Assembly: GCA_018260445.1 (NCBI GenBank)
Contig: JAGLBE010000020.1
Coordinates: 1-49,013, forward strand
DNA length: 49,013 bases
Direction of reading: 5' to 3'
Source: Psychrobacter sp.
Lineage (GTDB): Bacteria; Pseudomonadota; Gammaproteobacteria; Pseudomonadales; Moraxellaceae
Of the stretch, positions 8,104-16,746 are shown one piece after another (the first letter of the stretch is position 1; each line of letters starts with the position of its first letter). The translations under genes were made by a program, and so were the position numbers. Below the pieces are notes generated by a model. The model had not been told where the DNA came from, made no database searches, and saw only the letters and a program-made list of their open reading frames with translations.

Positions 8104-10098
8104 ATGAGCCAGCCCTCTGCTAACCCCGTAAATCCTGCTAAGCCAGACAACCTTGACAACCTTGACAAACCTCATAAAATAGATACAGACTTGACCAGCA
8201 CTATCGAAACATCCAACCCGCGGCCCATTCATAATATGGTTGCCGACACTGCCGCCAAGCGTAACGCGCAATCAGCAGAAGCGTTGGTCAAATCGGGCGC
8301 AACTAAAGCGCCGCTAAGCCCGTCATTTTTGAACCGTCGCCGCTTTATGCAAGGGGTGGGTCTAAGCGTGACCGCTGGCGCAGGTTTAGGATTGGTTGGC
8401 TGCGGCAGCGATGATGATGGCAATGGCAACTTTTTTCAACAGCAAAATGACTCGTTTGGCACTACCCAAGATGTCAGTTTTTATCACGGCGTTGCCAGTG
8501 GCGACCCTTTAGCCGATAAGGTTATCTTGTGGACTAGGGTTACCCCGAACGTAGCGGGTTCGCATCAGCTTAACGTGCACTGGGCCATCGCAACTGATGC
8601 GCAAATGGCAAAGATTGTTGCCCAAGGTAACACCATGACCAGCGCCAAGAATGACTACACGGTTAAGGTGGATGTTGATAAGCTAAGCCCTAACACGATG
8701 TATTACTATCAATTTAGTGTGGGCGATAAAAAAAGTCGCATAGGCAAAACCAAAACCTTACCCATTAATAACGTCACTCAAGTCAAGCTTGCGGTGTTTA
8801 GCTGTGCCAACTATCCGGCAGGCTTTTTTCATGTGTATGCCGATGCCGCCAAGCGCAACGATTTAGACGCCTGTGTGCATCTGGGCGATTATATTTATGA
8901 GTATGGCAGAACAACGCTTGACAGCAAGGGTGCCGAGGTACCGGCCTACGCCTCAGCCCATGCGGCCGAACTTAAGCGTGAAGTGGAGCCGCCAAAAGAG
9001 TTGCTCGCCATTGACGACTACCGCCGCCGCTATGCCCAATATCGCAGCGATAAGGACTTACAGGACTTGCATGCGGCACTGCCGATGATAGCGGTATGGG
9101 ATGACCATGAGCTTGCCAACGATGCGTATGACACTGGCGCCGAAAACCATCAACCGCAAACCGAGGGCGCCTGGGATGCCAGAAAACTGGCAGCCGTAAC
9201 AGCCTATCACGAGTGGATGCCGATTCGTAATAGCGTGCCCAGTGAGATTTACCGCCGTTTTGATTTTGGCAATTTGGTAAGCTTACACATGCTCGACACT
9301 CGAGTGATTGGGCGGGCAAAGCAATTAGACTATCAAAGTTTTATCAAAGTGGATGCGGCGGGTGAGCCGTATATTGATGCCGCAGCCTTTACGACCGCCA
9401 CCAATGCACCCGATAGGCAACTGCTGGGCATTAAGCAAAGCAATTGGCTAGTGAATCAGTTGCAAAACTCGAGCGCCACTTGGCAGATATTGGGTCAGCA
9501 AGTACTCATGGCGCGTATGATGATGCCAGCGCCAGTTATTCTCAACATTGCCAACCCTAAGTTTGGCGTGAGTATCGGCACGTATTTAGGTTTGGCGAAT
9601 AAAGCACAGACCAACCCACAAGGGCTTAGCGACAAAGAGCGGGCTATTTTAGCCCAGCCTTATGTGCCGTATAATCTTGATGCGTGGGATGGCTATGGGT
9701 CTGCCCGTGAGCTGGTATTGACCGCCACAAAGAGTTTGAATAAAAACTTGGTCGTACTATCAGGCGATACCCACAACGCTTGGTCGAGCAATTTGACCAA
9801 TGCTAACAGCGAATCGGTTGGTGTCGAGTTTGCGACCAGCTCGGTCAGCTCACCCGGGTTTGAAGAGTATCTGCCGACCATTCCAGCTTCTGTATTACAA
9901 TCGGTATTGACTCAGCTAATTACCGATTTAAAATATATGGATGCCAGTCAGCGTGGCTATATGGTCGTAACCGCAACCCCTGAGTCTTGTCAGTCCGATT
10001 GGATATTTGTGAGCGATATCTTGACGCCCACTTATAGCAGCAAGGTTGGTAAAACGCTTAAAGTCATGAAGGGTGCCAATCAACTTAGCGCCCAGTAA
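8104..10098 (+). CDS. phoD: PhoD-like alkaline phosphatase/phosphodiesterase, Tat-exported lipoprotein-like
   Basis: PhoD enzymes hydrolyse phosphomonoesters and diesters outside the cytoplasm with Ca and Fe cofactors. The twin-arginine signal NRRRFMQGVGLSVTAGAG (77-94) leads to LVGCGS, a possible lipobox with C100, so the protein may be a Tat-exported lipoprotein. The N-terminal PhoD domain is followed by metal-site motifs: FSCANYPAGFF, HLGDYIYEYG, VWDDHELANDAYDTGA and, near the C-terminus, LSGDTHNAW. The Tat motif is preceded by some 76 polar residues with short repeats (NLDNLDK). That is unusually long, but AGGAAG lies 8 bases before the ATG at 8104, so the long form appears real; M45 is an alternative. 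Phosphate regulation would be expected for the family, but I could not identify a clear Pho box. Confidence 0.92.
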   Translation: MSQPSANPVNPAKPDNLDNLDKPHKIDTDLTSTIETSNPRPIHNMVADTAAKRNAQSAEALVKSGATKAPLSPSFLNRRRFMQGVGLSVTAGAGLGLVGCGSDDDGNGNFFQQQNDSFGTTQDVSFYHGVASGDPLADKVILWTRVTPNVAGSHQLNVHWAIATDAQMAKIVAQGNTMTSAKNDYTVKVDVDKLSPNTMYYYQFSVGDKKSRIGKTKTLPINNVTQVKLAVFSCANYPAGFFHVYADAAKRNDLDACVHLGDYIYEYGRTTLDSKGAEVPAYASAHAAELKREVEPPKELLAIDDYRRRYAQYRSDKDLQDLHAALPMIAVWDDHELANDAYDTGAENHQPQTEGAWDARKLAAVTAYHEWMPIRNSVPSEIYRRFDFGNLVSLHMLDTRVIGRAKQLDYQSFIKVDAAGEPYIDAAAFTTATNAPDRQLLGIKQSNWLVNQLQNSSATWQILGQQVLMARMMMPAPVILNIANPKFGVSIGTYLGLANKAQTNPQGLSDKERAILAQPYVPYNLDAWDGYGSARELVLTATKSLNKNLVVLSGDTHNAWSSNLTNANSESVGVEFATSSVSSPGFEEYLPTIPASVLQSVLTQLITDLKYMDASQRGYMVVTATPESCQSDWIFVSDILTPTYSSKVGKTLKVMKGANQLSAQ

Positions 10099-10140
10099 GC
10101 CAAACCATATATCAACGCCGACACCACCTAGCAACTAGCA

Positions 10141-10188
10141 CCGAGATAACAAAGTGAGCTATCGTTATTGGCCACTTTGTTATCTCGG
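10141..10188. terminator. Long inverted repeat between convergent phoD and the YqfO-like gene
   Basis: CCGAGATAACAAAGTG at 10141-10156 pairs perfectly with 10173-10188, giving a 16-bp stem around a 16-nt loop. The right arm is partly repeated directly afterwards (GGCCACTTTGTTA at 10170-10182 and 10187-10199). The position between two converging genes suggests a bidirectional terminator, although the T tracts are short. Confidence 0.55.
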
Positions 10189-10212
10189 CCACTTTGTTAA
10201 ATCGGTGGTAGC

Positions 10213-10524
10213 TTAGATAACCAGCGTCGCTACCACATCATAAGCAGGCGTTTCATAAGGATGCGCCTGATGTAAAGCGTCGATGACCTGGTGAATCTTG
10301 CCCATCGCCACCATCATCTCGAGTCGCCACTCTGCCACCGAGGTTAACGCATTGTGCTTGCCAAGGTGCGGCTGACTGCCGGCAAGCGGTATAAACTGCC
10401 CCATACCTTTAATCTGCCAACAACAATGGCTATAGTTGCCAATGTGGCCTGCCCCTGCGGCAAATAACGCAGCTTTAAGCGTCTCTAAAGCCTCTTCGGG
10501 TACAAAAACGGTTAATTTATACAT
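10213..10524 (-). CDS. YqfO/NIF3-associated small domain protein (COG3323-like)
   Basis: This 103-residue protein begins MYKLTVFVPEEALETLKAAL and has GAGHIGNYSHCCW near residues 24-36 and AHPYETPAYDV near the C-terminus. These are typical of the small domain that is also inserted in some NIF3/YqfO proteins, related in fold to CutA and PII. Stand-alone forms are common in Gammaproteobacteria and have no firmly established function. The HPYE motif and the histidines could bind metal. It is transcribed toward phoD and lies 175 bases downstream of purC, from which it is separated by a terminator, so it probably has its own promoter. Confidence 0.8.
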   Translation of the reverse strand: MYKLTVFVPEEALETLKAALFAAGAGHIGNYSHCCWQIKGMGQFIPLAGSQPHLGKHNALTSVAEWRLEMMVAMGKIHQVIDALHQAHPYETPAYDVVATLVI

Positions 10525-10586
10525 CTACCGTGCCTTTTAATAAAATAATAAAGTCAACAAACAGGTCATTATCTAAAAATAGCATA

Positions 10587-10622
10587 AAAAAGCTGACAAT
10601 AAGGTGGCCACAGTCAGCTTTT
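10587..10622 (-). terminator. Terminator downstream of purC
   Basis: AAAAGCTGAC (10587-10596) and GTCAGCTTTT (10613-10622) form a perfect 10-bp stem. The loop contains the palindrome GTGGCCAC. Read on the minus strand it ends in a run of T residues, as expected for a terminator after purC. It may also act on the other strand. Confidence 0.75.
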
Positions 10623-10699
10623 ATCATACTCGTAAAATTTTAAGCGGTCTATAGCAGGTCTATGAAGTTGGTTTCAAGGAACGATGCAAATCTAACCCT

Positions 10700-11419
10700 C
10701 TAGTTTAAAGGTACACCAATACGTTGTGCCACTTCTTCATACGACTCAATAACATCGCCTAAACTTTGCCGAAAGCGGTCTTTATCGAGTTTTTTCTTGG
10801 TGTCTTTATCCCAAATACGGCAGCCATCGGGGGAAAACTCATCGCCTAAAACAATACGGTCATGATATACCCCAAATTCGAGTTTAAAATCAACCAGCAT
10901 CAGACCACCCTCATCAAACAGCTTTTTTAAGATATCATTGACTTGATAGCTTAACGCCTGCATTTGCGCCAGCTGCTCAGCAGTGGCCCAACCAAGCGAT
11001 ATCGATAACGACTCATTGACCATCGGGTCGCCTAACGCATCATCTTTAAAAAACAGCTCATAAGTTGGCGGGGTCAATGCCTGGCCTTCTTCTAAACCCA
11101 AACGACGCACTAAACTGCCCGCTGCAAAGTTACGCACCACACACTCTACAGGAATCATCTGCAGGCGCTTCACCAGCACCTCATCATCCGATAACTGCTG
11201 CTCGAAATGGGTTTCGATACCAGCGGCATCGAGTTTTTGCATAATAAAAGCGTTAAAGCGGTTATTCACCTGACCCTTACGCCCTAATTGCTCGACACGT
11301 TCGCCATTAAAGGCGGAGGTATCATCCCGAAAGTGCAGGATTAAGTAATCTGCGTCATTTGTCTCATAGACGGATTTAGCTTTGCCTTTATAAATCAGCT
11401 TTTGTTTTTCAATTTGCAT
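10700..11419 (-). CDS. purC: Phosphoribosylaminoimidazole-succinocarboxamide synthase (SAICAR synthetase)
   Basis: PurC condenses CAIR with aspartate using ATP in purine biosynthesis. Recognised motifs include [13 protein letters not shown] at the N-terminus (ATP-binding loop), the [13 protein letters not shown] segment, [16 protein letters not shown], and [12 protein letters not shown] start it at the ATG at 11419 (239 residues, the family length), which has AGGA about 9 bases upstream on the minus strand. The frame also contains a TTG six codons earlier, which is unlikely. The gene follows the BamC-like lipoprotein and dapA in the same direction, as dapA-bamC-purC do in other Gammaproteobacteria. 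A 190-base gap separates it from the lipoprotein gene, so it may have its own promoter. Confidence 0.96.
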   Translation of the reverse strand: MQIEKQKLIYKGKAKSVYETNDADYLILHFRDDTSAFNGERVEQLGRKGQVNNRFNAFIMQKLDAAGIETHFEQQLSDDEVLVKRLQMIPVECVVRNFAAGSLVRRLGLEEGQALTPPTYELFFKDDALGDPMVNESLSISLGWATAEQLAQMQALSYQVNDILKKLFDEGGLMLVDFKLEFGVYHDRIVLGDEFSPDGCRIWDKDTKKKLDKDRFRQSLGDVIESYEEVAQRIGVPLN

Positions 11420-11514
11420 TCTAGTTTTCCTGTGCAATGGGCTAAAAGGTCGGGGTTAGTTGAGTAAGATCAGGGTAAACAGCCATAGCTTAGGCACTTA
11501 TTAGCTAGCAGTGC

Positions 11515-11539
11515 TTAAATAGCAGTTTTTAAATAGCAG
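11515..11539. repeat. Direct repeat TTAAATAGCAG upstream of purC
   Basis: TTAAATAGCAG occurs at 11515-11525 and 11529-11539. Related TTTAAAT blocks follow at 11542-11548 and 11565-11571. The repeats sit where the purC promoter would be expected on the minus strand. No known operator is recognised. Confidence 0.35.
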
Positions 11540-11610
11540 GGTTTAAATCTATTGACAGACCCCGATTTAAATAGTAAAGCTATGGCCTTATGAGGTTGCT
11601 AATCTTAGGT

Positions 11611-11985
11611 TTATGACGCAGGCTTGGAAGCTTTCACAGTGGGCACAGTCGGCACAGTTGGCACAGTACGATAAGGCGGTGGCAATTGATAGCGTTTGCC
11701 CGTGTCATTCTTGAGTTCTAAGGTATTGGCACTCACAGTGGGCGTGGGGTATAGGGGGGTAAACGGCGCCGTTTGCTGGTCTGCTGGCAATTGTAGGGGC
11801 GGTACTTGAGTCGCTTGCTGATACTCTAAACTGCCGTCTTCAACACGCTCAAACAAGCCTTTGCTGGCTTGACATCCCGTTAATCCTACTAACAAAACGC
11901 TACTGATTATACCCATAGCTGCCGTACGCCCAATAGGACGCGGTAAGAACGAATGTAAGGGTCGTGATTTTTGAAACAGTTGCAT
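11611..11985 (-). CDS. Short lipoprotein resembling the N-terminal region of BamC
   Basis: The 124-residue protein has a basic N-terminus, a hydrophobic stretch and a lipobox LTGC (C38). The mature part, SLEYQQATQVPPLQLPADQQ, then PFTPLYPTP, resembles the flexible N-terminal segment by which BamC (NlpB) contacts BamD. The two helix-grip domains of a full BamC (over 340 residues in E. coli) are absent. The protein ends in a proline-rich tail with a VPTVPTVPTV repeat. Its place between dapA and purC is exactly that of bamC in E. coli and Pseudomonas, which supports homology. There is no sign of a frameshift, so it seems a genuinely short version rather than a fresh pseudogene. An unrelated small lipoprotein is the alternative. 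Confidence 0.65.
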   Translation of the reverse strand: MQLFQKSRPLHSFLPRPIGRTAAMGIISSVLLVGLTGCQASKGLFERVEDGSLEYQQATQVPPLQLPADQQTAPFTPLYPTPTVSANTLELKNDTGKRYQLPPPYRTVPTVPTVPTVKASKPAS

Positions 11986-12081
11986 AGCTTATCCTTTATG
12001 ACGCACTTTACTTGATGATAAATGAAGATTTGCCTGCTTATATGCTATATAAAACCAATTTTAGTTAATAAAGCTTTCATG

Positions 12082-12990
12082 TTAAGAGATTAAACCTGCG
12101 TGACGTAGGCCATCATCTACTTGAGCGTGGTATTGCTCATCTAACCACACCATCGGCAAACGAATACCTTTTTCAATCTTACCCATTTTATGTAACGCAT
12201 ACTTAACCGGGATGGGGCTTGACTCGATAAACATCAATTTGTGTAACGGTTCAATGCTATCGTGAACCTTTTTTGCAGTCACAAAATCGCCTTTTAAAGC
12301 AGCGGCGAATACCTCGCTCATTGCTTTGGGTACGATATTAGCCGTTACCGATATATTGCCTTTCGCCCCGTGGTTCATCAGCTCTAATGAGGTACCATCA
12401 TCGCCTGATAAAACCACCATACGCTCGCCAACCGCTTTAATCAGGGCGACACCACGCTCTACGGAGCCTGTGGCATCTTTAATGGCGACAATATTGTCAA
12501 TATCGGCTAAACGCTCAACAGTATGTTGGGCGATATCGACCACAGTACGCCCTGGCACATTATAAAGCATTTGCGGCATAGCAACGGCATTGGCAATGGC
12601 TTTATAGTGTTGATATAAGCCCTCTTGGGTCGGTTTATTGTAATAAGGCACGACCAACAGCGCACAATCTGCACCTGCCTCTTTGGCTTCTTGGGTTAAA
12701 TGTATCGCTTCTTTGGTGTTGTTAGCGCCGGTGCCCGCAATAACGGGGATGCGACCATTAACCTGTTTGATGAAATAGCGAATCACCTCACTATGCTCTT
12801 TCACCGATAAGGTGGCCGATTCGCCCGTCGTGCCAACCGCAATCAGGCACTGGGTGCCTTGCTCTATTTGCCAGTCAATTAAAGTAGCCAAATTGGCGTA
12901 ATCGACGTCGCCATTAGCGTGCATGGGCGTCACTAGAGCAACCATTGAGCCTTGCAATTGGTTTTGGACATCAGAATAAGGGGTATTCAT
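12082..12990 (-). CDS. dapA: 4-hydroxy-tetrahydrodipicolinate synthase
   Basis: DapA condenses pyruvate and aspartate semialdehyde, the first committed step toward diaminopimelate and lysine. The Schiff-base lysine is K171 (VAIKDATG), the catalytic triad residues T55 and Y143 are present (AVGTTGESATLS; MLYNVPGRT), and R148 lies at the carboxylate site. GSMVALVTPM begins the barrel. At 302 residues it is only slightly longer than usual. AAGG lies about 7 bases before the ATG. It is the first gene of a minus-strand group with the BamC-like lipoprotein and purC. A perfect palindrome lies 49 bases upstream at 13039-13060. Confidence 0.96.
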   Translation of the reverse strand: MNTPYSDVQNQLQGSMVALVTPMHANGDVDYANLATLIDWQIEQGTQCLIAVGTTGESATLSVKEHSEVIRYFIKQVNGRIPVIAGTGANNTKEAIHLTQEAKEAGADCALLVVPYYNKPTQEGLYQHYKAIANAVAMPQMLYNVPGRTVVDIAQHTVERLADIDNIVAIKDATGSVERGVALIKAVGERMVVLSGDDGTSLELMNHGAKGNISVTANIVPKAMSEVFAAALKGDFVTAKKVHDSIEPLHKLMFIESSPIPVKYALHKMGKIEKGIRLPMVWLDEQYHAQVDDGLRHAGLIS

Positions 12991-13038
12991 AAAATTGCCT
13001 TGTCATGTCAGTTCGATGATATTCTAGTAATGATAATA

Positions 13039-13060
13039 TTTTAAACCTAAAGGTTTAAAA
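13039..13060. promoter_or_regulatory. Perfect palindrome upstream of dapA
   Basis: TTTTAAACCT (13039-13048) and AGGTTTAAAA (13051-13060) are perfect inverted repeats around AA. The site lies 49 bases before the dapA start and could be an operator or a short leader hairpin. I cannot assign it to a known regulator. Confidence 0.45.
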
Positions 13061-13977
13061 TAGGGTGTTCTTGTTTTGACAGTTACATAAACTGCAAGAT
13101 TGGAAATAAAAAGGTGCTCATGTTTGGATGGCTATTGGATAATCTATAAAGCGTTGCGTCTTTAACGTGTATAGCTAAGCGTCAAGTGTCATAACTGGTT
13201 TGCACTAAAATTGCAATTAGTGTAGCACATTCCCTATTCAGCAAGCATCAAGCTATTTTGCTTTTAGATGCAGCGCAGTAATAATACTAAGGGGTGTTCC
13301 TCTTAAAGGCAAACCGCGTTGCCCAAACGAGAGGATAACTTCGACACCCGAGGTCGGCGCCGCAGTCAAGTTGGTTTGACTTGCGGCAGCAAAATCAATA
13401 AGGGCGCTGTAGCAGGCAATGAGGGCGCTGTTTTAGCGACAGGCGTTAAAGAGGTCGCCGTCGCCGTTAGCCTTGTTAGCCTTGGTGTCCCTATGATTTG
13501 TATCGCTGATGCGAAGACACTAGGGGTCATCTTTGTCATCAACGTACTAAGACATTGGCTTGCAACAAAGAAAGGCATTTAGGGGGTCACATCTAGCGGA
13601 TTGACGATTTGGCAATACCATTTAAGACATTAGACGACTGAGTCATCACGCATAATAAATGCATAATATAGGTGAGGCTTTGGGTAAGCGTCCTCTAGGC
13701 AAGAGGCTTTGAGGTTGTCGCGCCGGGTTTTAGCTCACTGGTTTTGAAGGAAGTGGCTGTTAACGACCTAAAACCACACAGTATACGAGCAAACGATAGT
13801 ATTACAACCACTTAACCTGAATCATCAATACTTGTACAGTATTCAACGTTATTATAGTACCAATTAGCTAATACAAGCACCTAAGTTATTCACCTAAGTT
13901 ATGCCCCTATCTTCACATCGAGTTCACCTAAGGTTATTTTAATCAGACCTTAAACCTAGCAAAAAAGGAGACACAAT
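13061..13977. other. Long intergenic stretch without a convincing gene
   Basis: Between dapA and the saccharopine-dehydrogenase-like gene I find no recognisable protein. A richer-GC block at about 13300-13600 contains overlapping open frames on both strands: plus 13319-13582 from a TTG start (87 codons), and minus 13366-13578. Neither has a Shine-Dalgarno sequence or a known motif. Imperfect inverted repeats occur at about 13361-13387 (GCCGCAGTCAAG against TTGACTTGCGGC) and around 13725-13785 (GGTTTTAG against CTAAAACC). The block could be a decayed gene or a structured RNA; neither can be shown here. Confidence 0.3.
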
Positions 13978-15384
13978 ATGAGTTCATATACCACGGGTAA
14001 TCCACAAGACACTAGTGCCTATAGCAGCCAAACCGGTCATAAAGACGCTAAACATACTAAAGACGACAGTATTAAAAAGCACAAGACAGATAGCCATCGA
14101 GAATACGACATTGTGCTGTATGGCGCAACCAGTTTTGTCGGCAAGTTAACCGCTGCTTATTTGCAAAAGTTTTTAGAAACCACTGAGGCGACACTAGCAA
14201 CAGAGCAGAAGATAAGCTGGGCGATTGCCGGGCGTAATCAGCAGAAGCTTGACGCCGTCAAACAAGAGATAGGCAATAGTGACCTTGCCACTATCATTGC
14301 CGATAGCGAGCAGCAACAAAGTGTGGATGAGATGGCCGCAAATGCCAAGGTGATTATCTCAACTGTGGGGCCTTATCTTAAGTACGGTGAACCCTTAATC
14401 AAAGCCTGTGCCAATTACGGTACCGACTATGTGGATTTAACGGGGGAGGCGTTATTTATCAAAGATATGATGGATAAGTACTCGTCCATTGCCCAGCGTT
14501 CGGGTGCGCGTATCGTCAATTCGTGCGGGTTTGACTCCATTCCCTCTGACCTTGGGGTGCTATTTACCCAAAACTATGCCAAACAAAGCACTGGGCAATA
14601 CTGTGATACGATTGCTATGCGCGTCAAGGTGATAAAAGGCGGGTTATCGGGTGGTACCATCGCTTCAATGGCGACGATTTTTACGGCAGTGGCCGAAGAT
14701 AAATCTCGGCGGCAACAGTTAAGCAACCCTTATTTGCTAGTGGATGATACTAACCCGCCGACGCTGCGCCAAAACGCCATACATCGACCACAATGGGATG
14801 CCCAAAACAAACACTGGCTGGCCCCTTTTGTCATGGCGTCCATCAACACCTGTATTGTCCATCGCAGTCATCAATTGCACAGTTATCCATATGGGCGTCA
14901 TTTTAAGTACGATGAGGCCATATGGATGCCCGCTGGGATAAAAGGTAGAGTCATGAGCTATGGCATGTTGGCAGGCTTGGTCGGTTTTGCCGCTGGCATG
15001 GCGTTTACCCCAAGCCGAGAATTACTAAACGACCATATTTTGCCTAAAGCTGGCACTGGCCCCTCAGTACAAGAGCGTGAGAACGGCCATTTTGACATTC
15101 GTTTTATTGGTAGCTTTAATGGTAACAATGGCAACACTGATACTAATGCTAACACTGATACTACGGCCAATACGCCGCAAATCCGTACCAAGGTGACGGG
15201 CGCTAAAGACCCAGGCTATGGCAGTACTTGTGAGATGCTGGCGCAAAGTGCGCTTTGTTTATTGCAACAGGCGCCGCAGCAAGAGGTTGCAGGCGGGTTT
15301 TGGACACCGGCGTCAGCGATGGGGACGGCTCTAATCTCCCGGCTGCAGGCGTATAGTGACATTAAATTTGAGACGTTGACCTAG
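13978..15384 (+). CDS. Saccharopine dehydrogenase-like oxidoreductase (trans-acting enoyl reductase type)
   Basis: After about 42 polar residues rich in K, H, D and T comes a Rossmann domain beginning EYDIVLYGATSFVGKLTAAY, with the dinucleotide loop at 49-55. WAIAGRNQQKLD follows, then STVGPYLKYGEPLIKACANYGTDYVDLTGE and SCGFDSIPSDLGVLF. These are hallmarks of the saccharopine dehydrogenase-like family that includes human SCCPDH and mycobacterial trans-acting enoyl reductases. It is not a lysine-pathway enzyme by default, and the substrate is unknown; a lipid role is inferred from relatives. A low-complexity stretch (NGNNGNTDTNANTD) interrupts the C-terminal part near residue 385. The start is well supported by AAGGAG. 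It is a single-gene unit with long gaps on both sides. Confidence 0.85.
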   Translation: MSSYTTGNPQDTSAYSSQTGHKDAKHTKDDSIKKHKTDSHREYDIVLYGATSFVGKLTAAYLQKFLETTEATLATEQKISWAIAGRNQQKLDAVKQEIGNSDLATIIADSEQQQSVDEMAANAKVIISTVGPYLKYGEPLIKACANYGTDYVDLTGEALFIKDMMDKYSSIAQRSGARIVNSCGFDSIPSDLGVLFTQNYAKQSTGQYCDTIAMRVKVIKGGLSGGTIASMATIFTAVAEDKSRRQQLSNPYLLVDDTNPPTLRQNAIHRPQWDAQNKHWLAPFVMASINTCIVHRSHQLHSYPYGRHFKYDEAIWMPAGIKGRVMSYGMLAGLVGFAAGMAFTPSRELLNDHILPKAGTGPSVQERENGHFDIRFIGSFNGNNGNTDTNANTDTTANTPQIRTKVTGAKDPGYGSTCEMLAQSALCLLQQAPQQEVAGGFWTPASAMGTALISRLQAYSDIKFETLT

Positions 15385-15747
15385 ACTCTTTTGTATGCCT
15401 TTGCTCGCTATTAATGCGGCGCTACCAAGCAGCAAGCAAACAGATATAGTAAATTTTTAAAAATCATATAAGCCTATCTATGATATGCTCCATAATGTGG
15501 CATAAATACATATTGCTACACTTTGTTAGGGGATTTCAACATCAATAATGGCGTAAGTTCTTTACTATAACTAAGGTTAACAAAAATGTGCGCTCACCTA
15601 CCCTGAAACAATATGGTCATTATCTAAACTATTGTTTGGCTGTTTTAATGTAGTAAGGTAGTAAGATAGTGAGGTAGATGAGCAGGCAGCACAAGATAAG
15701 AAAAGTTTAGCTATTTTATGGCAGGTTCACCTTTAAGAGGAATAACA

Positions 15748-16534
15748 ATGAGATTAACTCGAGTAACGGCCACTATTTTGGCCACAGGCCACAGGTGCCA
15801 CGTTATTGGCCACGTCTGCCACAGCGGCAGTCACCACCGATGCGCATGGCAATGTCGGTTATGACAGCTATGATGAATGTGTTAGCGCTGTGCGAGCAGG
15901 CGAAGCCAAATTTTATACCCCCTATACCTATGAGGCGCCAAAACGTTGGAAGGGAGAGGCCGCGGTCAAAAAAATGCGCTTATCTGAGGTAGACATTCCG
16001 GCCGCCGCCGCAAATGCCATGCCGGTTAAAATAACCAACTATAGCGCCGGCGCTTGTGATAGGGGCGTGGGGCGCTCAAATGGCCGAGCGGGCGTATCCG
16101 GTGAGCTGTTTGGTAAATATGTGCCGTATGCGGCCGATATGCCGGTTAATGTCTATATGAATCGTACTGGCACCCCGGTGCGTGTGACCATGCAGCAATG
16201 TGACAATCACTTTAGTGGCAAGTTTCCAACGCCGATTATGCCCACGGTGCCCGCCCCGGCGCCAGAGCTCAATGTGGTTGAAGACCGCAGTATGCAGGTC
16301 GTGACCACCAAAGTGACGCGTACGATTACCCCAAGCTATAAAGTCAAAGAAGTTTTAATGGTGCCAAGCGATCAAGTCAAGCGCATTAAGATAGAAAATG
16401 GCACAGCCGTTGCGGTGCAAAATACTGCAGATACTGCCGTTGTAATTGGGGAAGAGGCCACTCAAAACGTGATTGATAATCTTGAACTCGAAGATGGCGT
16501 GATACCAGTCACTGTTGTTCCTGATGTTAAGTAA
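15748..16534 (+). CDS. Exported protein of unknown function, frameshifted in its signal peptide by a 7-bp duplication
   Basis: The ATG at 15748 has AAGAGGAATAACA just upstream and begins MRLTRVTATILATG, a typical signal-peptide start. It then leaves frame. The rest of the protein is open in the +1 frame to 16534, where the residues reading back from 15806 are again signal-peptide-like (ATLLATSATAAVTTDAHG). GCCACAG is present twice in tandem at 15781-15794. Removing one copy gives a continuous 259-residue protein with a complete signal peptide and an Ala-x-Ala cleavage site. The intact part from TTG 15806 (242 codons) has no start signal of its own. The mature protein has conserved-looking cysteines and a hydrophilic C-terminus, and I do not recognise a family. 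It may be a pseudogene, a phase-variable gene or a sequencing error. Confidence 0.7.
15781..15794 (+). repeat. Tandem 7-bp duplication causing a frameshift
   Basis: GCCACAG is repeated head to tail (15781-15787 and 15788-15794). Seven bases is not a multiple of three, so the duplication breaks the reading frame of the exported protein starting at 15748. Confidence 0.8.
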
Positions 16535-16644
16535 GCGATAACCTTTATTCTTTATTGTCTTAGGAGACTTGACAATAGGCAATAGGCAGTAGGCAATACA
16601 GAGCGACTAAATACAGAGCGACTAGAGGATAACGTTGATAACGT

Positions 16645-16682
16645 AAAAAGAGGTAGTCCTATTAATAGGGCTACCTCTTTTT
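16645..16682. terminator. Bidirectional terminator between the exported protein and tex
   Basis: AAAAAGAGGTAG (16645-16656) pairs perfectly with CTACCTCTTTTT (16671-16682). The inner CCTATTAATAGG continues the stem. A runs on one side and T runs on the other suit two converging genes. Confidence 0.85.
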
Positions 16683-16746
16683 ATTGTTGAACGCATGGAT
16701 GACCAAACTTATGAATAAGGCTCAAAACCCCGAACCACCCTAAACC

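Noticed and set aside
13319-13582. 87-codon open frame from a TTG start
   Set aside because: No start signal and no recognisable motif; an open frame on the opposite strand overlaps it. Kept only as part of the intergenic description.
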